In this document: positions 43,916 through 53,483 of the stretch, piece after piece
Position numbering within the stretch: the first letter of the stretch is position 1
Layout: every line of letters begins with the position of its first letter
DNA from: Nonlabens sp. MB-3u-79
Lineage (GTDB): Bacteria; Bacteroidota; Bacteroidia; Flavobacteriales; Flavobacteriaceae
Length of the DNA: 64,000 nucleotides
Assembly: GCF_002831625.1 (NCBI RefSeq)
Contig: NZ_CP025116.1
Location: 1,240,001-1,304,000 of the forward strand
Reading direction: 5' to 3'
Translations under genes and position numbers: made by a program
Notes under the pieces: model-generated
Told to the model about the DNA's origin: nothing
Seen by the model: the letters and a program-made list of their open reading frames with translations, nothing else
Database searches by the model: none

Positions 43916-46177
43916 ATGTCAGATATTTATATTTACATGCTTATCATTCTTGCGGGACTTGCTGTTACAGACCTTGTCGTAGGAGTGAGCAACGATGCCG
44001 TTAACTTTTTAAACAGTGCCATAGGTTCTAAAGCGATCAGTTTTAAAACCATTATGATCATTGCAAGTGTAGGAATAGCCTTTGGTGCGCTTTCCTCTAG
44101 TGGAATGATGGAAGTCGCACGTAAAGGGATTTTTGTTCCTGGAGAATTTTATTTTGACGAGGTCATGATCATATTCATGGCAGTTATGATTACTGATATT
44201 TTACTGTTAGACTTCTTTAATAGTATGGGATTGCCTACCTCAACGACTGTTTCCATTGTTTTTGAATTATTAGGAGCAGCCGTATGTATGTCCATTATTA
44301 AGATCAATGAAAATGATTCGGAAACTTTATTGGATTTAGGAAAATATATTGCGTCTGATACCGCACTAGAAATTATTTTAGGAATCTTACTTTCTGTGGT
44401 TATTGCTTTTGTTATTGGTGGATTGGTTCAATTTTTTTCTAGATTGTTACTCACCTTTAATTATGAAGGGAGGCCTCCGTTTCTAGCAGCTATTTTTGGA
44501 GGAGTATCCCTTACCAGTCTTTTTTACTTTATCATTTTTAAAGGTCTTAAAGGAGCAGACTTAGGTGCCGTAACGGAATTTATAGCTACAACTAATGTGC
44601 AAACTTTTATAGGTGTTGCTTTTTTAATCTGGACTATTTTTAGTTTTATCTACGTTTACGCTTTCAAGTGGGATATTTATAAACTGATTATTATTTTAGG
44701 GACCTTTGGTCTTGCCATGGCCTTTGCAGGAAACGATTTGGTGAACTTTATAGGAGTTCCTATAGGTGCTTACCAAGCATGGGAATATGCTGAAGGAACT
44801 GGTCTTCCAGCAAATGAAATCGGTATGAGTTTCTTGAGTGGTCAATTACCCTCTAATAAATGGTTGCTTGTAGTTGCAGGGTTAATCATGGTAGCAACTC
44901 TTTGGTTTTCATCAAAGGCACAAGCTGTTGTAAAAACCTCAGTAGATCTCGCCAGACAAGACTCGGGTACAGAGCGTTTCCAGTCTAATTTTTTATCTAG
45001 AATTTTAGTACGTTATTCATTGTACGTTGCTGAAGGGATACAACAAGTCATGCCAGAAAGAGCAGCAAACTATATCTCTTCTAGGTTTGAAAAGCTTCCA
45101 GTTCCCGCTGTAATTCCTAAACACGCTGATAAGCCTGCATTTGATTATGTGCGTGCGTCAGTAAATCTTATGGTGGCCAGTGTGCTTATTTCCATAGCTA
45201 CTTCTTATAAATTACCTCTTTCTACTACCTATGTCACCTTTATGGTAGCGATGGGAACCTCGCTTGCTGATAGAGCTTGGGGTACAGAAAGTGCTGTGTA
45301 TAGAATCGCAGGAGTATTGAATGTTATAGGGGGATGGTTTTTTACTGCTTTTAGTGCCTTTACAGCAGCAGCAGTATTTGCTTACCTTATTTATTTAGGT
45401 GGGATGTATGCCGTTGTAGCTTTAGTTGTCCTAGCGATATTGCTCATCATACGCAGTTTTATAGGTCATAAAAAGTCTCAAAAAGAGCAAGAAGTAACCG
45501 ACCAACTTCAAAAGGCAGAGAGCAAGACCATTCAAGGTATTATCAATGAAAGCTCTGATAACGTCGCTACCGTTTTTAAACGCTCTAAGCGTATTTATAA
45601 GAACACCTTAGATGGTTTAATAGCACAAGACCTCGCTATTTTAAAAGCGTCTAAAAAGGAAAGTAAAAAACTTGCTGGAGAGATAGACGACCTGCGTAAC
45701 AACATCTTCTTCTTTATTAAAAACTTGGACGATCAGAATTTAGGCGCGAGTAAGTTCTATATTGATGTACTAGGGAACCTTCAAGATATTTCTCAATCGC
45801 TAGACTATATTTCTAAAGCGAGTAATACGCATATAAGCAATAATCACAAAAGCTTAAAATTTACTCAAATCAAGGATCTTAAGGAGATCATATTGCGTAT
45901 TCACGAGATTTTTAACGATGCACAAGAGATTTTTAGCACCAAGGACTTTAGTAGTTTAGAGGCTATTATTCTTGAAAAACGCGAACTCATTAATCTGGTT
46001 AATGAAAAAATTGATAAACAAGTAAAACGTACTAAGGATGCTGACGAATCACCTAAAAACACCACCTTGTACTTCAGCCTTTTATTAGAAACGCGAGATT
46101 TAATGAAGGAAACTATTCAGATTGTAGAGCAATATTACCGAGAGTACGATGCTTCTAAAACAGAACCTATGCAATAG
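43916..46177 (+). CDS. PiT family inorganic phosphate transporter with PhoU-like C-terminus
   Basis: A 753-residue inner-membrane protein. The first ~520 residues hold about ten hydrophobic segments with the duplicated PiT signature: GVSNDAVNFLNSAIGS near residue 23 and FAGNDLVNFIGVPIGA near 270. These identify a phosphate:proton or sodium symporter. The C-terminal ~220 residues (from about 530) are soluble, charged and helical and resemble PhoU, which in other systems links transporter activity to the phosphate-sensing kinase. This fusion is common in Bacteroidota. An AAAGGAA stretch precedes the ATG. The position behind the TonB receptor-lipoprotein pair suggests joint phosphate acquisition, although a terminator separates them. 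Confidence 0.93.
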   Translation: MSDIYIYMLIILAGLAVTDLVVGVSNDAVNFLNSAIGSKAISFKTIMIIASVGIAFGALSSSGMMEVARKGIFVPGEFYFDEVMIIFMAVMITDILLLDFFNSMGLPTSTTVSIVFELLGAAVCMSIIKINENDSETLLDLGKYIASDTALEIILGILLSVVIAFVIGGLVQFFSRLLLTFNYEGRPPFLAAIFGGVSLTSLFYFIIFKGLKGADLGAVTEFIATTNVQTFIGVAFLIWTIFSFIYVYAFKWDIYKLIIILGTFGLAMAFAGNDLVNFIGVPIGAYQAWEYAEGTGLPANEIGMSFLSGQLPSNKWLLVVAGLIMVATLWFSSKAQAVVKTSVDLARQDSGTERFQSNFLSRILVRYSLYVAEGIQQVMPERAANYISSRFEKLPVPAVIPKHADKPAFDYVRASVNLMVASVLISIATSYKLPLSTTYVTFMVAMGTSLADRAWGTESAVYRIAGVLNVIGGWFFTAFSAFTAAAVFAYLIYLGGMYAVVALVVLAILLIIRSFIGHKKSQKEQEVTDQLQKAESKTIQGIINESSDNVATVFKRSKRIYKNTLDGLIAQDLAILKASKKESKKLAGEIDDLRNNIFFFIKNLDDQNLGASKFYIDVLGNLQDISQSLDYISKASNTHISNNHKSLKFTQIKDLKEIILRIHEIFNDAQEIFSTKDFSSLEAIILEKRELINLVNEKIDKQVKRTKDADESPKNTTLYFSLLLETRDLMKETIQIVEQYYREYDASKTEPMQ

Positions 46178-46196
46178 GAAACACCTCAAAAAGATG

Positions 46197-46231
46197 AAAA
46201 GCCGACTTCAACGAGTCGGCTTTTTTTATGT
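46197..46231 (+). terminator. Terminator after the phosphate transporter
   Basis: An 11-bp perfect stem (46197-46207 with 46214-46224) has a 6-base loop and runs into a T-tract. Confidence 0.9.
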
Positions 46232-46563
46232 CTTTATGTTAGGGGAATACCAGTTGAATCTATGGGAATCGAATCTTCCTTTTTCTTTTTAATAGCCTAC
46301 GGATAGACCCGTTTTAGTTTAAGAGAAAGCATAACATCATTTCTATTTATCTTCACACAAGTCACTGCATTCTATTTTTAATTCATTTAAACAATAGGGT
46401 GTATAAGTGTTCCGCTTTCGCGAAAGCGGTATTCCAATAAGTAGCCTATAAAAACACGAACTCCTATACGCGTACAGGCTTGTGGTGCTTACTTGTGGTC
46501 CATAAATAGGCAGAAGCAGCATTCCCTATATCAAATTTTCAGGGGCTTCTTGATGCGCATAAA
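46232..46563. other. Non-coding spacer with palindrome copy 11
   Basis: No gene or RNA recognised. It contains a family A palindrome (46414-46427) and an almost perfect 16-base palindrome CCTATACGCGTACAGG (46463-46478). Confidence 0.6.
46414..46427. repeat. Palindrome family A, copy 11
   Basis: Exact GCTTTCGCGAAAGC, extended to CCG...CGG, in the spacer between the convergent transporter and efflux genes. Confidence 0.95.
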
Positions 46564-46595
46564 AAAAGGCATTTACCCTTAGATAAATGCCTTTT
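46564..46595 (-). terminator. Terminator of the RND efflux operon
   Basis: A 12-bp perfect stem (46564-46575 with 46584-46595) on the minus strand runs into a T-tract just after the RND gene. Confidence 0.88.
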
Positions 46596-46612
46596 AATTT
46601 AACCGAAATAGC

Positions 46613-49600
46613 TTAAGCTACTTTTTCCTCTTCTTTAAATTCTGAGGAGTCATTTGGTACTGCTATTTTTTCTGGATTTTTAAATCGTTGGATCCTTAAT
46701 TTTGCTCTGTGTACTAAATACAATAGCACAGGTATGATAATTAACGTCAGGAACGTAGCAAATAACAAACCGAAGATCACCGTCCAGGCTAGTGGTCCCC
46801 AGAAAATGACGTTATCTCCACCCATATAGATGTTAGGGTCAAATTCACTAAATAAACTAAAAAAGTCGATGTTGAAACCTATAGCAAGCGGAATCAAACC
46901 TAAGACCGTAGTAATAGCTGTTAGTATCACAGGACGCAAACGCGCTTTCCCTGCCTGTACTATTGCTGTAAAAGCATCTTCTTTGCTGATGAGGTACTTG
47001 TCATCATCTATTCCTAATTCTTCTCGTCTACGCAATATGAGAATATCTACATAGTCGATCAGTACCACACTATTGTTAACCACAATACCGGCAAGAGATA
47101 TGATACCCATCATGGTCATCATGATTACAAATGGCCATCCAGTAATCATCAGTCCTAAGAATACTCCTATAAAACTTAAGAAGATCGAGATCATAATGAT
47201 GGTTGGTTTAGAGATACCCCCAAATTGGAAAATCAAAATAAAGAATATGGCTAGCAGGCCAAAACCTAAAGCAGACATAAGGAACGCTTGTTGCTTATTT
47301 TGCTCTTCTAGTTGGCCTGTGTAATCTATTTTGATATTCTTAGAGAGGTTTTCAAAGTCCAGCATCTCATTCTGTATTTGAGCAACCGCTGCTCCAGCAT
47401 CAGTAAAACCAGGTTTTAAAGCACTATATACCGTTACGACACGCTGATTGTCTTTGTGTTTAATCGCACTAAATCCAGAGACATTTTCTTGAGTGGTTAC
47501 CGCACTAACAGGAATTTCTAATACTTGGCCAGAGGACATATCTCTGTACGTAATACGTTGATTAAATAACGAGCTGCGGTCGTAGCGGTTCTCTTCATTA
47601 AAACGCACATAGATATCGTAATCTTCACCGTCTTTTTTATAAATACCAGCTTTTTCTCCGAATATAGAACGACGCAGCTGCATCCCTACTTGACTGGCGT
47701 TTACCCCTAACTCACCAGCTTTTTCACGATCTACTTTTACTTGTAGTGCAGGCTTGCTTTTATTCACGTCTATCTTTAACTCATCTACGGGGGTAATGTT
47801 TTTTTCGTTCAGGAATTTTACCATACGTTCTGCAGTAACGATCAATTCTGTGTAGTTATCTCCTTGAAGCTCTACGTTAATTGGGTATCCCGTTGGTGGA
47901 CCAGCAGCATTTTTTTCAACACTGATCGCAATACCTGGGAACTTACCTTGTACGGCTTCTTGAATTTTTTTGCGCAATACCTCACTGTCAGCTCCATTGC
48001 GGTATTTGTATTCTCGCATAGAGGCGGTAATCTTACCTTTATTAGGCATCTCAGCAGCACTACCACCATCGGTTTGTGGGTTTCCAGCTCCTTCACCTAC
48101 TTGTGACACCGTACTTTCTACTAAAAAGTTTCTACCATCTTCTAAGTACATCTCTTGATTGATCACATCGTAAACGACGGTTTCAATCTCTTTAGTTGTT
48201 TTATTGGTCTTGGAAATAGAAGTGCCTTGTGGATACTCTATGTATACCATAATCTGATTAGGCTTATTTTCTGGGAAGAATTCTACTTTGGTACGACCAG
48301 TTTCTACAGACCATCCAAAATACAATGCCAGTACACCAAAGAACATTACTGCCATAGTGGCTGTAAAGAAATAAGGCTTCTTACCTCTTAAGGCAAATCT
48401 TAGGAAACGCTCATAAGCATTATCTAACCATTTCAACATCCTGCGTTGGAAGTAGAGCGTTGCTCCTTTTACAACGTATTTATACAACCATAATAAAATT
48501 ACGGTCACAACCATTACAGATCCTATACCTCTTACTGCACCGCCAAAAAGTAAAATCAGCAGTCCGATGCCGCCCATGACTAGGGTAATTAGGACCAATT
48601 TTTTAAGAGGAATATTCTTTTCATCAATACTCATGTATTTAGATACCAACATGGAATTGAAGAAAATCGCTACTATAAGGGAACTTCCTAACACGACAGA
48701 TAAGGTAATAGGGAAGTACTTCATAAACTCTCCCATCACACCTGGCCATAAACCTATAGGTACGAATGCTGCCACGGTGGTTAAGGTGGAAATAATAATA
48801 GGAACCGCAATCTCGCCGATTCCCACTTTTGCGGCTTTGATGCGCGACATTCCTTCTTCGTCCATCAACCTGTAGACATTTTCTACCACTACAATACCGT
48901 TATCTACCAGCATCCCTAATCCCATAATCATGGCAAAAAGAATCATCGTGTTCAACGTATAGCCTAAGAAATTGAGGATGATAAAACTCATTAACATAGA
49001 CATAGGAATCGCAAAACCTACAAAAAGGGCATTCCTAAATCCTAAAAAGAACATCAATACGGTAACTACTAGAATTACCCCAAAGATGATGTTATTGACC
49101 AGGTCATCTACTTGATTTAACGTACGGCTGGAACCGTCATTAGTAATTGAAATATCCACGTTTTTAGGGATGTTTCCATTTTTTTGAGAGTCTGCTACAA
49201 TTTTTCTAACGCCTTCTGCAGCGGTAATCATGTTTTTACCAGACTGCTTTTTCACGTCTATCATGACTACTGACTCACCAGATTCCCTCGCAAAGGTGGT
49301 TTTATCTTCTTCTTTAAAGTTTATTTCTGCAATGTCTTTAAGATAGATAGGACCTTCTTCATTCTTAACCACAAAACGTTCTAGTTGATCGGGGTCTGTA
49401 ATTTCGCCTAGAATTCTAATCGTACGTCGTTGACTTTCTGTCTTGATATTACCAGCACTCATGGTAGAGTTTCCGCCACGAACAGCATTGATGACATTGT
49501 CAAAACTAACTTTAGAAGCGGTCATTTTATAAATATCGACGGCTATTTCTACTTCGAGCTCTTGAGCACCTCTAATGCTTGCTTCCTTCACTTCTTGTAA

Positions 49601-50155
49601 GCCTTCAATCTCATCTTGCAGGTACTCCGCAAATACTTTAAGCTCTCGTACCGTATAATCACCACGTAGGTTGATGTTCATAATAGGCACTTCTTCACTC
49701 ATTTTGAGGTCAAAAATATTGGGTTCAATTTTAGCGCCATTGAATGTAGGCCAGTCTTCACCAGAAGTTTCTACATCTATTTCATCCTTGACCTTTTGTT
49801 TTGCTTCTTCTACCGTTAGGTTGGAGCCGAGTAAAGAGCCTTCTTCAAATTCTACGGTAATGATGGAGTAATCTTCTTGAGAAGTCGATAGGATTTCTGC
49901 AACACCAGAGATACTCTTTAATTTATCTTCTAAAGGGTCTGTAATAAGTCGCTCTATATCTTCAGCGGTGTTACCTGGATAAACGCTAGAGATGTATATT
50001 TTTGTTTCTTTTACCTCAGGAAAATCTTCTCGAGGCATTGCAAAATATCCTTGAATTCCAAGAACAAGCACTAAGCCTATTAGAACCCAAATTACGGTGG
50101 AGTTATTGATTGCCCACGAGGAAAATCCGAACTCTTTTTCACTTTTCTGTCCCAT
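46613..50155 (-). CDS. RND efflux transporter permease (HAE1/AcrB-like)
   Basis: A 1180-residue inner-membrane proton antiporter, the pump of a tripartite drug or metabolite efflux system. The first transmembrane helix is near residues 19-36, followed by the porter domain with FPEVKETKIYISSVYPG. Typical helix-rich blocks are GLGMLVDNGIVVVENVYRL (TM4, charge relay Asp in VDNG) and GIISLAGIVVNNSVVLIDY in the second half. It is longer than AcrB (about 1050), partly because of an extension after the first helical bundle. It is the last gene of a tetR-tolC-adaptor-pump operon, 4 bases after the adaptor stop. Substrate cannot be read from sequence. Confidence 0.95.
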   Translation of the reverse strand: MGQKSEKEFGFSSWAINNSTVIWVLIGLVLVLGIQGYFAMPREDFPEVKETKIYISSVYPGNTAEDIERLITDPLEDKLKSISGVAEILSTSQEDYSIITVEFEEGSLLGSNLTVEEAKQKVKDEIDVETSGEDWPTFNGAKIEPNIFDLKMSEEVPIMNINLRGDYTVRELKVFAEYLQDEIEGLQEVKEASIRGAQELEVEIAVDIYKMTASKVSFDNVINAVRGGNSTMSAGNIKTESQRRTIRILGEITDPDQLERFVVKNEEGPIYLKDIAEINFKEEDKTTFARESGESVVMIDVKKQSGKNMITAAEGVRKIVADSQKNGNIPKNVDISITNDGSSRTLNQVDDLVNNIIFGVILVVTVLMFFLGFRNALFVGFAIPMSMLMSFIILNFLGYTLNTMILFAMIMGLGMLVDNGIVVVENVYRLMDEEGMSRIKAAKVGIGEIAVPIIISTLTTVAAFVPIGLWPGVMGEFMKYFPITLSVVLGSSLIVAIFFNSMLVSKYMSIDEKNIPLKKLVLITLVMGGIGLLILLFGGAVRGIGSVMVVTVILLWLYKYVVKGATLYFQRRMLKWLDNAYERFLRFALRGKKPYFFTATMAVMFFGVLALYFGWSVETGRTKVEFFPENKPNQIMVYIEYPQGTSISKTNKTTKEIETVVYDVINQEMYLEDGRNFLVESTVSQVGEGAGNPQTDGGSAAEMPNKGKITASMREYKYRNGADSEVLRKKIQEAVQGKFPGIAISVEKNAAGPPTGYPINVELQGDNYTELIVTAERMVKFLNEKNITPVDELKIDVNKSKPALQVKVDREKAGELGVNASQVGMQLRRSIFGEKAGIYKKDGEDYDIYVRFNEENRYDRSSLFNQRITYRDMSSGQVLEIPVSAVTTQENVSGFSAIKHKDNQRVVTVYSALKPGFTDAGAAVAQIQNEMLDFENLSKNIKIDYTGQLEEQNKQQAFLMSALGFGLLAIFFILIFQFGGISKPTIIMISIFLSFIGVFLGLMITGWPFVIMMTMMGIISLAGIVVNNSVVLIDYVDILILRRREELGIDDDKYLISKEDAFTAIVQAGKARLRPVILTAITTVLGLIPLAIGFNIDFFSLFSEFDPNIYMGGDNVIFWGPLAWTVIFGLLFATFLTLIIIPVLLYLVHRAKLRIQRFKNPEKIAVPNDSSEFKEEEKVA

Positions 50156-50159
50156 TTTT

Positions 50160-51335
50160 TTAAGCTTTTTTGATTCTAACTTGTTGTTCTTCTCTTACAC
50201 TCCGAGCACCTTCTACAATAATATGATCGCCTTTGGTCAGGCCGCTGGTGATCTCTATCATGTTTTTAGTAATTTTCCCAGTGGTTATCACTTTTCTTTT
50301 CGCGACAGCGGTATCATACTGATCCCCAACTTGTAGATCTGCAGCAATCATGACGTACTGATCTCCATTTTGATTTTCACTGATCACAGCAAGAGGGATT
50401 AAGATGGCATCTTTACTTGTATAATCGTTGATTTTTAAACGAGCGGTAAGATTAGGTTTTACACGACCATTTTTGTTAGGAACCGGAATTTCTATATTAA
50501 AGGAACGGTTTGATGGGTTGATATAAGCACTGGTCTGTCTTACCTTACTTTTAAGAGTTTCTCCTAACATAGGAAACTCGACTTCTACATCTGTTCCTTC
50601 ATTTACAGAAGTGATGTAGGTTTCTGGAACCTCAACTTCAATATACATGTTATCGAGGTTGATAATTCTCAATATTTGAGTCATCCCTGGACTTACGGTA
50701 TTTCCTTGTTCTGTTATCACATCATCTATAACTCCAGCAAAAGGTGCTGTAACTATTGTTTTAGCCAGTTGTTGCTGCATAGACTTGATTGCACTTACTT
50801 GTGCCTCATAATTAGCTTTAGCTTGCAGGTACTGTATTTCAGAACCTATCTTTTGATCCCAAAGTCTTTTTTGACGTTCATAAGTGGTTTTTGCTAGTTG
50901 AGACTGTACTTTCATCTGCTCAATATTCTGAGAGATACCGCCATCATCTATTCTCGCCAGACGCTGTCCTTTAGAAACTCGTTGCCCTTCTGTCACGTAA
51001 ACATGAGTAAGTACACCCCCCATTTCTGGCATTAAAGTAATGTTTTGCTTGGTATCTACACTTCCTTGAAGCTCTATAAAATGATTGTAAAGAGTGTCGT
51101 TAATCGTTCTTATACTCACTAAGGCGCCGTCTTTTTTTACACTGTTTTTATCAAGGAACTGTTCGATGGAACTGATCTCGTTTTCGAGTTCTTTTTTTGC
51201 ATTGAGCAGCTCAGTTTTCTTTTGAGCGATCATTTCTGTATCACCTGTAGCGATGAGCTCGTCAACTGTTGGCCCTTTATCACCACATGAGGTGAGAATA
51301 AAAAGACCTATAAATAGTATGCTTAATTTTTTCAT
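50160..51335 (-). CDS. RND efflux periplasmic adaptor lipoprotein (MFP)
   Basis: A 391-residue membrane fusion protein linking pump and outer-membrane channel. The lipobox is FILTSC (Cys17). A coiled coil begins about residue 35 (KKTELLNAKKELENEISSIE). The lipoyl/hairpin parts include THVYVTEGQRVSKGQRLARI and VTAPFAGVIDDVITEQGNTV, the classic adaptor motif. A beta-barrel and membrane-proximal domain follow. It lies between the TolC-like and pump genes, 22 bases after the former. A degraded palindrome-like sequence near 50300 encodes DTAVAKRK. Confidence 0.94.
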   Translation of the reverse strand: MKKLSILFIGLFILTSCGDKGPTVDELIATGDTEMIAQKKTELLNAKKELENEISSIEQFLDKNSVKKDGALVSIRTINDTLYNHFIELQGSVDTKQNITLMPEMGGVLTHVYVTEGQRVSKGQRLARIDDGGISQNIEQMKVQSQLAKTTYERQKRLWDQKIGSEIQYLQAKANYEAQVSAIKSMQQQLAKTIVTAPFAGVIDDVITEQGNTVSPGMTQILRIINLDNMYIEVEVPETYITSVNEGTDVEVEFPMLGETLKSKVRQTSAYINPSNRSFNIEIPVPNKNGRVKPNLTARLKINDYTSKDAILIPLAVISENQNGDQYVMIAADLQVGDQYDTAVAKRKVITTGKITKNMIEITSGLTKGDHIIVEGARSVREEQQVRIKKA

Positions 51336-51357
51336 GATATATAATTCTGTGGTGATT

Positions 51358-52731
51358 TTATTTTTGATTGATAAATTCAGGGGTGTTCAAAATGGTTTCT
51401 AGATTTGCTTTTTCAGAAATCACTTGATACATACTCTGTAAATAAGTTGCCTGTGTGCTGTACAATTGTGTTTGTGCTTGTCTCAAATCAAAGCTGGAAG
51501 AAATCCCTTCTCTAAATTTAATTTGGTTCTTGTTTTCAATACGCTCTGCTAGTCTTAAGTTATCCTTACTGGTGCTGTAATTATCTATAGCAGTCTGATA
51601 ATTGTTAAGAGACCTCTGGTAACTCAATCGTATTTCTTCTCTGGTGCGATCTAGATCGGTAAGAGCTTGATCCCAGGCAATTTTTGTACGATCTTGAGCT
51701 GCTTTTCTACCTAGCGAACTAAAAATAGGGAGATTGATGCTCAAACCTGCAATAGAATTGTCAAACCAAAGCTGGTTGTTGTTAAAAAACACAAAATTAT
51801 TGTTAGCTGTTAAGGTTCCATAATTTATAAAACCACTTACAGTAGGTAAGCTTTTTGCTCTTTCTAGTTTATATTCTAATTTACGTTGTTGAGTAAAATT
51901 ATAAGCGATTTGATAATCCACAGATAGTTCTAAATCTAGCGCCTCATTACTGAAAGAAGGATTTATATTTTTAATAGCAAGTGACTCAAGATTATCTTTT
52001 AAAGTAATTACTGCTTTAAGCTCTATACCTAACGCTAGTTTTAACATATCTAATGCTATTTCTTTTTGTCTTATCGCGCTATTTAATTGATTGTTAAGTT
52101 GTGAAAGAGTTATTTGGAGCTGCTCAACATCTTCTTCCTCAGCAAGTCCATTTTCAAAAACTTTAGTTGTTTCATTCAGACTTTCTTGAACATTATTGCG
52201 GTTTTTAGTCAGGATATTTATGTTTTCCTGAGTGAGCAATACCCCACCATAAGCATTAATAATTCCTTTTCTCACTTCTAGCTTTGTCTTATTATTTGCG
52301 TTTTCTGAAAAATCGATAAATGTAGATGAGGCTTCTAATGCTACAATATAAGAACCATCAAAAATAAGTTGAGACAGTGTTGCCGTTAGGCTCATGTTTT
52401 GTCTAGGGCCAAAAATGCCAGGAACAAATTCACCTTCTGGTCCACCACTAAAGGATGCTGGTAAGAAGGAAACAGGTTGTATCAATTGATTTTGATAATT
52501 AAGGCCACCGTTAATTTGTGGCAAACCAGCCGCAGTAGTTTCCCATTTTTGCTTAAGTGCTTTAGCAATGTCTCTTTTTGCATTAATGGCTTGGTAGTTA
52601 TGTTCTAGCCCATGGTTTATCGCTTCTTCTAAGGAAAAGCTGTAAGAGTCCTGGTTTGGGGTTTGTTGTGGGTACGCTTTCGCGAAAGCGAGAACACTAA
52701 AAACCCAAACATATATAAATTTATAGTTCAT
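51358..52731 (-). CDS. TolC family outer-membrane efflux channel
   Basis: A 457-residue outer-membrane efflux protein forming the exit duct of the RND system. The signal peptide is MNYKFIYVWVFSVLAFAKA, followed by YPQQ; its cleavage region is encoded by a family A palindrome (52676-52689). Two long helical repeats follow, with SLEEAINHGLEHNYQAINA near the start and FREGISSSFDLRQAQTQLY near the end, both typical of the OEP family. Its ATG directly follows the tetR stop codon (TAA-ATG), so the genes are co-transcribed and probably coupled. Confidence 0.94.
   Translation of the reverse strand: MNYKFIYVWVFSVLAFAKAYPQQTPNQDSYSFSLEEAINHGLEHNYQAINAKRDIAKALKQKWETTAAGLPQINGGLNYQNQLIQPVSFLPASFSGGPEGEFVPGIFGPRQNMSLTATLSQLIFDGSYIVALEASSTFIDFSENANNKTKLEVRKGIINAYGGVLLTQENINILTKNRNNVQESLNETTKVFENGLAEEEDVEQLQITLSQLNNQLNSAIRQKEIALDMLKLALGIELKAVITLKDNLESLAIKNINPSFSNEALDLELSVDYQIAYNFTQQRKLEYKLERAKSLPTVSGFINYGTLTANNNFVFFNNNQLWFDNSIAGLSINLPIFSSLGRKAAQDRTKIAWDQALTDLDRTREEIRLSYQRSLNNYQTAIDNYSTSKDNLRLAERIENKNQIKFREGISSSFDLRQAQTQLYSTQATYLQSMYQVISEKANLETILNTPEFINQK
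52676..52689. repeat. Palindrome family A, copy 12
   Basis: Exact GCTTTCGCGAAAGC within the TolC-like signal peptide, read L-A-F-A-K-A. Confidence 0.95.
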
Positions 52732-53349
52732 TTAATTGTGGTTTGTGTTGGTTATTTTGTTTAAAATTTTACGCCCTTGCGGAGTAACAATACCTCTAAG
52801 GTGGTATTCTAAATACTGGTTATAAAGCTCATTTACAGGAAAATTCTGTGTAGGAAAAACTTGGAGGTTTTTGATTCCTTGAAGACCTATAAAATAGATG
52901 CGTGCAATAAAATTTGCATCTATGTTATTTCTATAAAGTCCTTTCTCTATTCCTTTAGAAACATTTTTCTTAATACAGTTATCCATGAAGTCAAATTGAA
53001 TCTGAGTTACTTCCTTATGGACTTCTGGGTAATATTTTTGAAGTTGATAAATAGGAGAAGTGTCATCACCTTTGAGATGCTCCATCACAAATCTCTTTAT
53101 GGTATAGAGTTCTTCAATCGCATTTTCTGTTTCTCCATCAATAATGTGATCCACACCGTTACAAATATGGTCGCACAAGTGAACAGAAGACTCTTTTACC
53201 AGCTCTCCTTTATTCTTAAAGTGCGTGTACAAGGTCTTTTTACTCATCCCTAATTTTGCTGCGATCTCATCCATAGTAACACTTTTAAACCCTAAGGTTA
53301 GGAATAGATCTAGGGAAGTCGCTATAATTTGTGCTTTGATATCAGTCAT
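52732..53349 (-). CDS. TetR/AcrR family transcriptional regulator of the efflux operon
   Basis: A 205-residue TetR-type repressor. The N-terminal helix-turn-helix is typical: TMDEIAAKLGMSKKTLYTHF (about residues 25-44), followed by KNKGELVKES. The C-terminal ligand domain is divergent, so the inducer is unknown. It is the first gene of the efflux operon, with zero spacing to the TolC-like gene, which indicates autoregulation and control of the pump. An inverted repeat GAAACTT/AAGTTTC just upstream of its -7 element is the likely operator. Confidence 0.92.
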   Translation of the reverse strand: MTDIKAQIIATSLDLFLTLGFKSVTMDEIAAKLGMSKKTLYTHFKNKGELVKESSVHLCDHICNGVDHIIDGETENAIEELYTIKRFVMEHLKGDDTSPIYQLQKYYPEVHKEVTQIQFDFMDNCIKKNVSKGIEKGLYRNNIDANFIARIYFIGLQGIKNLQVFPTQNFPVNELYNQYLEYHLRGIVTPQGRKILNKITNTNHN

Positions 53350-53366
53350 TTACATTAAAAAGAGTG

Positions 53367-53407
53367 CAAATATACTCTAAGGAAACTATAGAAACTTTAA
53401 AAGTTTC
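53367..53407 (-). promoter_or_regulatory. Promoter and candidate TetR operator of the efflux operon
   Basis: The minus strand has TATATTTG (53367-53374), a perfect -7 element 17 bases before the tetR ATG, flanked by GAGT/ACTC. The inverted repeat GAAACTT-TAA-AAGTTTC (53391-53407) covers the -33 position, where a bound repressor would block polymerase. The same region lies upstream of the divergent prenyl synthase gene. Confidence 0.6.
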
Positions 53408-53483
53408 CAAAGTTTTACAATAATTTAACAAGACATTCTCTTTTTCCTATAGCAATGAGCTCTTCATGAAGTATTTTTACCAG

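Noticed and set aside
52861..53253. Plus-strand open frame of 130 residues inside tetR
   Set aside because: Antisense to a TetR gene with a clear helix-turn-helix; no promoter or family match.
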